Under the pieces are notes generated by a model that saw only the letters and a list, made by a program, of their open reading frames with translations, was not told where the DNA came from and ran no database searches. From NCBI GenBank assembly GCA_015068025.1, contig SVLH01000008.1, positions 1 to 53,769 on the forward strand: DNA of 53,769 nucleotides. Reading direction: 5' to 3'. Positions 1 through 6,711 of this stretch are shown piece by piece. Numbering within the stretch: the first letter of the stretch is position 1; every line of letters starts with the position of its first letter. Position numbers and translations under genes: made by a program. Origin of the DNA: Oscillospiraceae bacterium (GTDB lineage Bacteria; Bacillota; Clostridia; Oscillospirales; Oscillospiraceae).

Positions 1-45
1 CTCATAACCCGGAGGTCGCAGGTTCAAGTCCTGTCTCCGCAACCA
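1..45 (+). tRNA. initiator tRNA-fMet(CAT), 3' part only
   Basis: The window opens in the anticodon loop (CTCATAA, anticodon CAT at 3-5). The 3' side of the anticodon stem, the variable loop, the T arm (GCAGG TTCAAGT CCTGT) and the 3' acceptor strand CTCCGCA follow, with discriminator A and an encoded CCA. The stretch CATAACCCGGAGGTCGCAGG is the hallmark of bacterial initiator tRNA. The 5' half lies outside the window. Confidence 0.93.
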
Positions 46-46
46 T

Positions 47-84
47 AAAAGTCCTGAAATCGTAAGATTTCAGGACTTTTTCTT
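47..84 (+). terminator. intrinsic terminator of tRNA-fMet
   Basis: A perfect 15-bp stem (47-61 with 66-80) with loop GTAA ends in a run of T interrupted by one C. It sits directly behind the CCA end of the tRNA. Confidence 0.88.
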
Positions 85-167
85 TGTTTTCTGCCTCAAA
101 AGATCCCGTGCCAACCTCTGCCGTTTGTGCCTGACCCAAGCCTTGACCCATACGGGAAACAGTTCAG

Positions 168-216
168 AAAGCACCAGATGGACTATTTAGTGTGTCCTTC
201 TGGTGCTTTTCCTCTT
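168..216. terminator. hairpin, possible bidirectional terminator
   Basis: The stem 168-182 pairs with 195-209 (11 bp, one mismatch, 3 bp; core AAAGCACCAGA/TCTGGTGCTTT) around a 12-nt loop. A T-rich tract follows on the plus strand. It lies about 70 bp beyond the stop of the minus-strand gene ending at 281, so it could also end that operon, though its U-tract on that strand is only three bases. Apart from this hairpin I see nothing in 86-280. Confidence 0.5.
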
Positions 217-280
217 TTTTATCACTTTTTTCGGAATGTTGGGTCAAACGTTCGTGTCCACTTTTCAGGTATCGTTTGCG

Positions 281-751
281 TTAGGAATCACTTTCGATGT
301 AGTAATAGATGCTGGTGTCCAAATCGTAAGCATGAAAAGTGTAGTTTGTGTACTCTCCAAGACAATCCGCAGGGGATTCATCTTCAAACCACCACAAACT
401 GTTGGAAATATCGGCCGCCATACAGGTTTCGGGGTCGATCCGCAGTTGGTATTGAATCTCCTCTGGAACTGCCAAATCTGTAAAATTTCTTTCTTGCAAC
501 AATAGGGCAAACTCCCGCGAAGCGCTTTCTGGAATCTGCGCTGCCAAAAAAGCAACGCCATCACCATGGAAGCCGCCGTGGGAATCTCGCTCCTCGATGA
601 TTTGTGTTCCCTCTGGAAACAAGTAACGGAGCGGAGAACGCACATAGCCATCCCTATCCGTGTGCGCAATGAGCCAGCCAGCGAGCAGGGCAAACAACGC
701 AAACCCTGCCAGTGCACCATATAGCATAGAAAGGTCTTTCTTTTGTTTCAC
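281..751 (-). CDS. membrane-anchored protein of unknown function
   Basis: I do not recognise this 156-residue protein. It starts with a charged N-terminus (MKQKKDLS) and one hydrophobic segment at about residues 10-28 (GALAGFALFALLAGWLIA), then a polar, acidic extracytoplasmic domain rich in aromatic residues. This looks like a signal anchor. The start is a GTG overlapping the TGA of the upstream gene (GTGA, 748-751), so the two are probably translationally coupled. The extracellular part has no catalytic motif I can name. It is the last gene of the islet beside tRNA-fMet and is probably lineage-specific. Confidence 0.65.
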   Translation of the reverse strand: MKQKKDLSMLYGALAGFALFALLAGWLIAHTDRDGYVRSPLRYLFPEGTQIIEERDSHGGFHGDGVAFLAAQIPESASREFALLLQERNFTDLAVPEEIQYQLRIDPETCMAADISNSLWWFEDESPADCLGEYTNYTFHAYDLDTSIYYYIESDS

Positions 752-1356
752 AGATACACCCCGTTCAGTTCAATGGTCTTTTCAAAGTTGATATAGGTAT
801 CAAATATAGATATTACACTATCTGCCTGGGATAAAAGACCGAGGTCATTTGCCACATTTCCAAAATCGCCGAAATGGGTTTTAACTCCCGGCTCGATATC
901 CCAACTAATAGAACGAATATGATCGAAATTATATGTATCCTGGATTGAAAACCTGATCCGCACGGACGAAGAACTTCTTGCGCAGGTGTATTTTACCGCA
1001 CACCTACCAATTGCATAATATAAATCGGTATCGCCCGTTTCACCAAAATTCACTGTTGTTTCTCCGGATACGGCATTACATACAGGGTTTTCTCGTATGC
1101 TCTTCTCCAATTCACGGTAAGCTTTTTTAAATCCTTTGCTATTTATAAATTTTTGAGTGACCCAATGAGATTGAGAAAAATACAGATTGCCAGGAGATTT
1201 TTCAATTGAATGCTCTAATAAAAATGCCGCCACATCATAGCCTCGCGGACGTAAATAATATTCGGCACCTAATTTCCACACCATTCGCTGAAAAACTCGA
1301 CGGTTGTCAAACAACACGTTGGCGAGGTCTATTGCAATCTCGCCTGGAGTGACCAT
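748..1356 (-). CDS. unknown protein, possibly the C-terminal part of a frameshifted gene
   Basis: This 202-residue reading frame has no family I can name. It contains a block (WKLGAEYYLRPRGYDVAAF, about residues 27-45) followed by LLEHSIEKSPGNLYF, and ends in a beta-rich region. The ATG at 1356 has no Shine-Dalgarno sequence, and the frame stays open for at least 40 nt upstream, inside the preceding gene, encoding plausible sequence such as ALETGFFSQKQTP. It is therefore either translated by frameshift from the gene at 1329-1943 or the two are one gene broken by an indel. Its TGA overlaps the GTG of the next gene. Confidence 0.55.
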   Translation of the reverse strand: MVTPGEIAIDLANVLFDNRRVFQRMVWKLGAEYYLRPRGYDVAAFLLEHSIEKSPGNLYFSQSHWVTQKFINSKGFKKAYRELEKSIRENPVCNAVSGETTVNFGETGDTDLYYAIGRCAVKYTCARSSSSVRIRFSIQDTYNFDHIRSISWDIEPGVKTHFGDFGNVANDLGLLSQADSVISIFDTYINFEKTIELNGVYL

Positions 1357-1943
1357 TGGTGTCTGTTTTTGCGAAAAGAAGCCAGTTTCAAGCGCGAAGA
1401 AATACGATTTGCGACATAGTCCACCGCCGCGTTGTTCAGCAAGAAGCTCTCGAAATTTTCTAAGAGGCGTGCAACAATATGTTCTTCCGCCTCGGCGGTT
1501 TCCTTGCCATACACACCGTCTTCCAATAGTTGCGGCACTAATCCGGTTGCGTTCAGCAACCGCTGAAGTTCTCGGATTTTATCTGCATCGCCGCCCACGA
1601 ACCACGCGAGGTCATCTACCGTTCTTTCTAGAGAATAACACCGCACGCCGCAGCGTTCAAGCTGTTTTAGCGTGGTGCGCAGATTGTCTGCGTTTTCATC
1701 CCGTATGTAATCGTTATCCCGAAGCCCACGCTCCAGATCTCCCTCAAGCTCCTGAACAATTTGCTCCAGATTCGGCTTGAACAGATGACAAAAGCGGTTT
1801 TCGGCCAAAGTTTCCAGCGACCGGGCAAAATCGTCGCCTTGGGAGCAACGCAGTGTTCCGGGGAAATGTGCGTTGTGCAGCTTTTCAAAATATGCGGGGC
1901 TTCCAACAACTTCCCGATTACTTCCGATTAATTCTCTGCTCAT
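1329..1943 (-). CDS. unknown protein with peptidoglycan-binding-like repeat
   Basis: This 204-residue frame starts at an ATG preceded by GGAGGC at a 5-nt spacing, a good start. Residues of about 120-150 (IRELQRLLNATGLVP then LLEDGVYGKETAEA) resemble a PG_binding_1 repeat, whose signature is LQ..L...G....DG.YG..T. The last 20 or so residues (from RKNRHQW) look unlike a protein end. The -1 frame, which continues into the gene at 748-1356, reads better here. At 1365-1371 the minus strand has C AAA AAC, a partly slippery site at the right frame. I infer one frameshifted gene or a pseudogene. The function is unknown; a cell-wall or spore-coat role would be a guess. Confidence 0.6.
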   Translation of the reverse strand: MSRELIGSNREVVGSPAYFEKLHNAHFPGTLRCSQGDDFARSLETLAENRFCHLFKPNLEQIVQELEGDLERGLRDNDYIRDENADNLRTTLKQLERCGVRCYSLERTVDDLAWFVGGDADKIRELQRLLNATGLVPQLLEDGVYGKETAEAEEHIVARLLENFESFLLNNAAVDYVANRISSRLKLASFRKNRHQWSLQARLQ

Positions 1944-2091
1944 GAGATGCCTCCATTCCTGTTGAATGGAGACAGCTTAACAGAAATGTTGGTCGTATTC
2001 TCTGAATATGCTTCACAATACAGCGCCTATCGCAGCTCATTGGACGCCTCTTTTCCACCCCAAGAGAATCGCAGGAAAACCATGTTGCGGC

Positions 2092-2103
2092 TCTCCGCAA
2101 CCA
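2092..2103 (+). repeat. 12-bp copy of the tRNA-fMet 3' end
   Basis: TCTCCGCAACCA at 2092-2103 is identical to 34-45, the 3' end of the tRNA gene, in the same orientation. It is also one arm of a small palindrome, GTTGCGG CTCT CCGCAAC. The two copies bracket the roughly 2-kb islet. Confidence 0.6.
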
Positions 2104-2109
2104 GAAAGA

Positions 2110-2138
2110 AGCAGTCACTTTCGAGTGGCTGCTTTTTT
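2110..2138 (+). terminator. hairpin with T-tract
   Basis: A 10-bp stem, AGCAGTCACT (2110-2119) with AGTGGCTGCT (2124-2133), has loop TTCG and is followed by six T. It has the form of a plus-strand terminator, but no plus-strand gene precedes it. It sits between the two tRNA-like fragments. Confidence 0.6.
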
Positions 2139-2140
2139 AT

Positions 2141-2164
2141 CTCCGGGTTATGAGACCGACGAGC
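2141..2164 (-). pseudogene. inverted 24-nt fragment of tRNA-fMet
   Basis: On the minus strand this reads GCTCGTCGGTCTCATAACCC followed by GGAG. That covers the D-stem 3' strand through the anticodon arm of an initiator tRNA. Its last 14 nt are the exact reverse complement of window positions 1-14. The acceptor and T arms are absent, so it is not a functional tRNA. Confidence 0.7.
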
Positions 2165-2179
2165 GGAGCTCGTTATGAA

Positions 2180-2213
2180 AAAGCACCCTGACTTCGGTCA
2201 GGGTGCTTTGTTT
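2180..2213. terminator. bidirectional terminator of the CNNM genes
   Basis: The 13-bp stem AAAGCACCCTGAC (2180-2192) pairs with GTCAGGGTGCTTT (2197-2209) around loop TTCG, with A-rich and T-rich flanks. It lies just beyond the stop of the minus-strand transporter gene at 2216. Confidence 0.85.
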
Positions 2214-2215
2214 TG

Positions 2216-3499
2216 TCATTCGTCCGCGTCTTTCAGCAGATGGGGATGCTCCAAAATCAGCAGGCGGGTAATGCGGTGGTTGTCATCCACGTGCTTGACA
2301 AGAATGGTGAGATGCTGGTAGTCAAAGGAATCGAAGGCCACCGGCATGGCGCCGATGCTCTCGGCAGCCCAGCCGCCCAGCGTGGCGCAGTCGCTTTCCA
2401 GGTCCTCGTCGTCCAGATCGAGATTGTCGAAAAATTCGGTGAGGTTCATGTCGCCGCTGGCCTCATAGCGGTTCTTGCCCAGAGGCTGCCAGTCGTTGAC
2501 GATGTCGTCGTTTTCGTCCCAGATCTCGCCTACCAGCTGTTCCAGCACGTCCTCCATGGTGACAACGCCCATGATGCCGCCGTATTCGTCCGCCACGATG
2601 ACCATGTGGGTCCGGTGCGTGCGGAACTGATCCATGATGTCATGGAGGCGCATGGTCTTGGGGATGTAGACCGGCTCCAGCAGCAGGTCCTGCAGCTGCA
2701 CATCCTTGTTGTTCACCAGCTCCTTGAGCAGGTGCTTCACATACAGGATGCCCACCACATGGTCGATGGTGCGCTCGTAAACGGGGAAACGGGAGAACTG
2801 GGTCTCGGAGATGACCTGCAGGATGTGATCCATGCTGTCATGCAGCTCGAAGCCCGTTACGTCGATGCGGGGGGTGAGGATATCCGCCGCATCCAGATCG
2901 GTAAATTCCAGCGCCGACTGCAGCAGCTCGGTCTCGCTCTCGTCGATGACGCCCTCGTCCTCGGCGGTGTCCAGCAGGTTTTCAAACTCCTCCTCCGTGA
3001 TGGTGACGGCCTGCTCGTTCTTTTTCCACAGCAGGCTGACAAGATTCACGATACAGGTGGTGAGCCAGACCACGGGAGAAAAGAGGATCATCAGGATCAG
3101 CAGAGGCCATGCCGCCAGCTTGGCAAAGGTCTCGCTGCGCCGACGGGCTACCATTTTGGGGGAGATTTCACCGACAATAAGAATGAGGACGGTCATCACA
3201 ACGGTGACAATGGTAGAAGCACCGTCGTCGGAAAGGCGGCCGTCCATCCGTTGTGCCAGCTTCACCGCCAGCACCGTGGCCGCGGAGGTGGCGGCGATAT
3301 TGACCAGGTTGTTGCCTACCAGAACAGTGGACAGGGCGTAGTCATAGTGGTTGTAAATGTAGCTGACCAGCTTTTGAGCGGCGGAGGGGTCTTCGTTGTC
3401 CCGCTTCATCTTCAGCTTGCTCAAAGAGGTGTAGGCGATCTCCGTACCGGAGAAAAACGCCGAGCACAGAAGCAGGAACGCGATGAGAATGTATGCCAT
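2216..3499 (-). CDS. CNNM/CorC-family transporter with CBS pair
   Basis: This 427-residue protein has the full HlyC/CorC (CNNM) architecture. An N-terminal CNNM domain with about four membrane segments spans roughly residues 1-190, including SAFFSGTEIAYTSLS near the start and the GEISPK motif. Two CBS domains follow (about 205-330), with the conserved MVIVADEYGGIMGVVTMEDV. The C-terminal CorC_HlyC domain spans about 345-425. Family members export Mg2+ or Co2+ or resist divalent cations. The start ATG has GGAGGG upstream. It lies 12 nt downstream of a shorter paralogue transcribed the same way, so the two are probably one operon and could form a heteromer. The transported ion cannot be read from sequence. 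Confidence 0.93.
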   Translation of the reverse strand: MAYILIAFLLLCSAFFSGTEIAYTSLSKLKMKRDNEDPSAAQKLVSYIYNHYDYALSTVLVGNNLVNIAATSAATVLAVKLAQRMDGRLSDDGASTIVTVVMTVLILIVGEISPKMVARRRSETFAKLAAWPLLILMILFSPVVWLTTCIVNLVSLLWKKNEQAVTITEEEFENLLDTAEDEGVIDESETELLQSALEFTDLDAADILTPRIDVTGFELHDSMDHILQVISETQFSRFPVYERTIDHVVGILYVKHLLKELVNNKDVQLQDLLLEPVYIPKTMRLHDIMDQFRTHRTHMVIVADEYGGIMGVVTMEDVLEQLVGEIWDENDDIVNDWQPLGKNRYEASGDMNLTEFFDNLDLDDEDLESDCATLGGWAAESIGAMPVAFDSFDYQHLTILVKHVDDNHRITRLLILEHPHLLKDADE

Positions 3500-3511
3500 A
3501 TCCCGCCCTCC

Positions 3512-4513
3512 TTACTGCAGGCACAGGCCTTCGCCTGTGTCGCTTTCGTCCTGAATGTCGCCCACCAGTTCTTCCAGCAGGTCTTCCATGGTGATGATGC
3601 CCACTTTTTTGCGGGACTCATCGGTGACAAAGACCATGTGAAGCTTGTTCAGGCGCATTCGTTGCAGCAGGGCAGAGATCTCGGTTTTGCTGTCACACAC
3701 ATAGGGTTTCAGCAAAATTTTGCGCAGGACAATGGGTTTTCCGGCCACATAAAGACTCAAAAACAGGTTTACAGGCAGGATGCCCACGATATTGTCCTCT
3801 CGCCCTTCGTAAACGGGCAGACGGGAATAGGGGGTGGTTTTGGCTGCCTCCGCCAGCTTGCTGATGGAAATGGAGCTGCTTACACGGACAACGTCCTTGA
3901 TGGGGATCATTATATCCTCTGCCAACTTGTCCCGGAACTCCATGGCGGAGTTGACCAGCGCCTGCTTCTCCGGTTCCAGAACACCTTCGTCCTCGATGGT
4001 TTCGATGATGTTCAGCAGGTCTTCCTCCGTTACGGTCTGCGTTTCGTCGGCTCCGAAAATGAGGGACAGCAGATGGGACACGCCCGAAAACAGGGCAGAT
4101 ACGGGGGTGAGCAGACGAATCAGCAGGGACATACTGGGGGCAAACAGCAGGGCAATCTCCTCGCTGCGGGCCTTTGCCAGACTTTTGGGTAGCATCTCGG
4201 CAAACAGGTAGACGATCAGCGTGGTCACAATGGTGCCGTAGATGACATATTCTTCCGTGAGCTGCCGCAGCACCAGCAGGGCGGACAAAGACGCGCAGCT
4301 GGCGTGGAAGATGTTGTTGCCGATGAGAACGGTGATGAGCGTCTTGTCGAACCGCTCGCAGATCCACAGGGCTTTTTTCGCTCTGCGGTTGCCCTTGTCG
4401 ATCAACGTACGCAGGCGCACCTTGCTGACGGCGGTGTAGGCCGTTTCACAGCAGGCGAAATATGCGGAGCACAGCAGGAAGAAACAGTACAGTATACAAC
4501 TGGCCGGGTCCAC
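3512..4513 (-). CDS. CNNM/CBS transporter paralogue lacking the CorC_HlyC domain
   Basis: This paralogue of the next gene has a CNNM membrane domain (CSAYFACCETAYTAVSK near the start, EMLPKSLAKARSEE later) and a CBS pair (SRLPVYEGREDNIVGIL; HMVFVTDESRKKVGIITMED). It stops after QDESDTGEGLCLQ, without the CorC_HlyC domain. I place the start at a GTG (4511-4513), preceded by AAGGAG at 11 nt. The frame extends to an ATG at 4552, but that ATG lies within the -10 hexamer of a promoter and has no ribosome site. The GTG start gives about 333 residues beginning MDPASCILYCFFLL. It is first in the operon with its paralogue. Confidence 0.9.
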   Translation of the reverse strand: MDPASCILYCFFLLCSAYFACCETAYTAVSKVRLRTLIDKGNRRAKKALWICERFDKTLITVLIGNNIFHASCASLSALLVLRQLTEEYVIYGTIVTTLIVYLFAEMLPKSLAKARSEEIALLFAPSMSLLIRLLTPVSALFSGVSHLLSLIFGADETQTVTEEDLLNIIETIEDEGVLEPEKQALVNSAMEFRDKLAEDIMIPIKDVVRVSSSISISKLAEAAKTTPYSRLPVYEGREDNIVGILPVNLFLSLYVAGKPIVLRKILLKPYVCDSKTEISALLQRMRLNKLHMVFVTDESRKKVGIITMEDLLEELVGDIQDESDTGEGLCLQ

Positions 4514-4550
4514 GAAAAAACCAACTCCTTCATTGGATGATATTGCGTCC

Positions 4551-4578
4551 ATTATAGCATTGCGGCGGGAAAATGCAA
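4551..4578 (-). promoter_or_regulatory. sigma-A-type promoter for the CNNM operon
   Basis: On the minus strand TTGCAT (4573-4578), a 16-nt spacer and TATAAT (4551-4556) lie just upstream of the CNNM genes. The -10 box overlaps the upstream-most ATG of the frame, which argues for translation starting further in, at 4513. Confidence 0.6.
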
Positions 4579-4744
4579 GTATTGTGCCGAATATCTGGTG
4601 CTTTTTCGCAAAAAACCCCGGTTAGAAGGCCTGCGGGAGCGTTTGACCGGCAGAGCACGGCAACCGGGCGGGTCTCCTGTAAAAAAACACAAAAATTTGC
4701 CTCACAGAAAACCATATTTTTTTGCATCGCACATACGATTTTTC

Positions 4745-4774
4745 TATACAAACCCCCGGACAGCGTGGTATAAT
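4745..4774 (+). promoter_or_regulatory. promoter for nagB
   Basis: TATACA (4745-4750), an 18-nt spacer and a perfect TATAAT (4769-4774) stand 62 nt ahead of the nagB start. I see no other gene in 4579-4836. Confidence 0.6.
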
Positions 4775-4836
4775 CTCGGTGTTGTGAAGCAGACTGTATA
4801 GGCTGCACGTATCTTAAACTTTATGGAGGAATGTTT

Positions 4837-5571
4837 ATGCTGCATGTCAGAATGATTAAGGCCAAGAACCCCGAAGAAGTTGGAAAAATTGCAGCGGATC
4901 AGTTCGAAGCGCTGATCCACTCCAAACCCGCCTGCGTCATCGGTCTGGCCACCGGCTCCACGCCGCTGCCCCTGTACCGGGAACTGATCGAGCGTGAGCG
5001 CGCCGGCAAGATCGATTTTACCCGCGTCCGCAGCGCCAATCTGGATGAATACAAGGGTCTTGCCCCCGATCATCCCCAGAGCTACCGCCGCTTTATGCAG
5101 GAAAACCTGTTTGACCATATCTCCATTCGCCCTGAAAACACCATCGTGCCCGACGGTCTGGCCGAGGATGTGGACGCCATGTGCCGCGGCTATGAGGAGA
5201 AGATCGAAAACTGGGGCGGTGTTGACCTGCAGCTGCTGGGCATCGGCCACGATGGCCACATCGGCTTCAACGAGCCCGAGGATCATTTCCCCGTCATGAC
5301 CCACGAGGTCGCCCTGACCGAGATGACCCGCGAGGCCAACAAGCGCTTCTTCGACTCCATCGACGAAGTGCCCACCGCCGCATTCACCATGGGTATCGGC
5401 ACCGTCATGGCTGCCAAGAAGATCGTGATGGTGGTCACCGGCAAGGACAAGGCCGACATCCTCTACAAGTCCTTCTTCGGCCCCGTGACCCCCGAGGTCC
5501 CCGCCTCCATTTTGCAGATGCATCCCGACGTGACGGTCATCTTCGACGAGGCCGCCTGCTCCTGGGAATAA
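4837..5571 (+). CDS. nagB: glucosamine-6-phosphate deaminase
   Basis: NagB converts glucosamine 6-phosphate to fructose 6-phosphate and ammonia in the cytoplasm, linking amino-sugar use to glycolysis. The 244-residue length fits the family. Motifs visible are GLATGSTPLPLYREL (phosphate loop, about residues 36-50), SANLDEY with the catalytic Asp, and GIGHDGHIGFNEP with the catalytic His/Glu set at about 131-143. I start at ATG 4837, 7 nt after GGAGG; the in-frame ATG at 4831 is only 1 nt from that site. The gene is monocistronic, with its own promoter and a strong terminator. No nagA or GntR regulator is adjacent. Confidence 0.95.
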   Translation: MLHVRMIKAKNPEEVGKIAADQFEALIHSKPACVIGLATGSTPLPLYRELIERERAGKIDFTRVRSANLDEYKGLAPDHPQSYRRFMQENLFDHISIRPENTIVPDGLAEDVDAMCRGYEEKIENWGGVDLQLLGIGHDGHIGFNEPEDHFPVMTHEVALTEMTREANKRFFDSIDEVPTAAFTMGIGTVMAAKKIVMVVTGKDKADILYKSFFGPVTPEVPASILQMHPDVTVIFDEAACSWE

Positions 5572-5587
5572 GAACCAGTCTTCTGTT

Positions 5588-5618
5588 GCCGCCTCCGCGT
5601 TTGCGGAGGCGGCTTTTT
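5588..5618 (+). terminator. terminator of nagB
   Basis: A perfect 11-bp GC-rich stem (5588-5598 with 5603-5613), loop GTTT and five T lie 16 nt past the nagB stop. Confidence 0.92.
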
Positions 5619-5633
5619 GCGTTTCGGCACAGG

Positions 5634-5669
5634 AAAAACACGCCCCACACGAAAGTGCGGGGCGTGTTT
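5634..5669 (-). terminator. terminator of the SpoU methyltransferase gene
   Basis: The stem 5636-5650 with 5655-5669 (one mismatch) has loop GAAA. A run of A on its left gives a U-tract on the minus strand. It lies 14 nt beyond the stop of the gene at 5683. Confidence 0.85.
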
Positions 5670-5682
5670 GCGTGATAAGAGG

Positions 5683-6501
5683 TCATCTGGCACGCAGCTC
5701 CCAGAAGGCCACCGCACCGGCGGCTGCCACATTCAAAGAGTCCACTCCGTGGGTCATGGGGATGCGGGCGGTGTAGTCGCACGCGGCGATGGTGGCGGAG
5801 GCAAGGCCGTCCCCCTCGGTGCCCAGCACGATGGCCAGCTTCTCCTCCGCGGCAAGGCGGGGATCGTCGATGGAGAGGGAATCAGGGCGCAGCGCCATGG
5901 CTGCCGTCTTGAATCCCAAGGCGTTCAGCTGTGCAAGGCCGGCTTCCGGCCAGTCCGAAGCCTGCGTGCCGATCTGCGTCCACGGCACCTGAAACACCGT
6001 GCCCATGCTGACGCGAACGGCGCGGCGGTTCAGCGGATCACAGCAGGTGGGAGTCACCAGCACCGCGTCGATGCCCAGCGCGGCGGCGGAGCGGAAAATG
6101 GCACCGATGTTGGTGGTGTCCGACACGCCCTCCAGCACCGCGATGCGGCGGGCGCCGGCGCACACCTGCTTCACCATCGGCAAAGCCGGGCGGTGCATGG
6201 CGCACAGCACGCCCCGATGCAGCCGGTAGCCGGTCAGGGAGGCCAGCAGTTCTGCGTCTGCCGTATAAACAGGAATGTCACCGCAGCGCTCGATCAGTTC
6301 GGCGGCGTCGCCCGTGATGTGCTTGCGTTCCATCAAAAAAGAGATGGGACGGCAGCCGCCGTCCAGCGCCCGCTCAATGACCTTGGGGCTTTCGGCAATG
6401 AATACGCCCTGCTGCCGCGCTTTCAGCTGCCCCTCCGTCAGGCGGGCAAAGACATCCAGCTCCGGCAGGGACAGGTCGGCGACCTCAATGATGTTGGCCA
6501 T
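5683..6501 (-). CDS. SpoU/TrmH-family RNA 2'-O-methyltransferase
   Basis: This 272-residue SAM-dependent SPOUT enzyme probably methylates a ribose in rRNA or tRNA. It has an N-terminal substrate-binding domain (about residues 1-105) and a SpoU domain with the three family motifs: LEGVSDTTNIGAIFRSA (motif 1), ALVLGTEGDGL-like AIVLGTEGDGLA (motif 2) and IPMTHGVDSLNVAAAGAV (motif 3, the knot). The start ATG at 6501 follows GAGGGAAGC. The frame is open much further upstream, but that is only read-through opposite the terminase gene. It is divergent from that gene. The target nucleotide cannot be assigned from sequence. Confidence 0.92.
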   Translation of the reverse strand: MANIIEVADLSLPELDVFARLTEGQLKARQQGVFIAESPKVIERALDGGCRPISFLMERKHITGDAAELIERCGDIPVYTADAELLASLTGYRLHRGVLCAMHRPALPMVKQVCAGARRIAVLEGVSDTTNIGAIFRSAAALGIDAVLVTPTCCDPLNRRAVRVSMGTVFQVPWTQIGTQASDWPEAGLAQLNALGFKTAAMALRPDSLSIDDPRLAAEEKLAIVLGTEGDGLASATIAACDYTARIPMTHGVDSLNVAAAGAVAFWELRAR

Positions 6502-6550
6502 GCTTCCCTCGCTTTCCGGCGGGAGACCGCCGTTCGGGTTTGTTGGCACG

Positions 6551-6579
6551 ATTATACCACCGGCCGCGCCCCTTTGAAA
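6551..6579 (-). promoter_or_regulatory. promoter for the SpoU methyltransferase gene
   Basis: On the minus strand there is a perfect TATAAT (6551-6556), a 17-nt spacer and a weak -35, TTTCAA (6574-6579). Confidence 0.5.
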
Positions 6580-6601
6580 GAATTTCAGAAAATTTCTCCC
6601 A

Positions 6602-6625
6602 TTGTTGCATACGAAGGTGCAACAA
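6602..6625. repeat. 8-bp inverted repeat, operator-like
   Basis: TTGTTGCA (6602-6609) and TGCAACAA (6618-6625) form a perfect dyad with an 8-nt centre. It lies between the divergent methyltransferase and terminase genes, about 90 nt before the terminase start. No T-tract follows, so a protein-binding site is more likely than a terminator. Confidence 0.45.
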
Positions 6626-6711
6626 ACGGCAAAATCCGGGACATTGACAGAAGGAGCAATTCCTGCAGTTCCTTCCGGCGGATGACTGTCGTTTTGGGAA
6701 GGGAGGCGCCT

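Noticed and set aside
1-2164. A simple integrated element with attL and attR at tRNA-fMet
   Set aside because: Only a 12-bp direct repeat is present, the longer tRNA match is inverted, and no integrase or recombinase gene lies between.
2213-4192. A 659-codon open frame on the plus strand opposite the CNNM genes
   Set aside because: It is the antisense of two clear CNNM/CBS genes; composition is His/Gln/Val-rich without domains, as expected from GC-rich antisense frames.
5617-6711. N-terminal extension of the terminase frame back to 5617
   Set aside because: It runs antisense through the SpoU methyltransferase gene and lacks a ribosome site; ATG 6712 with GGGAGGCG is the real start.
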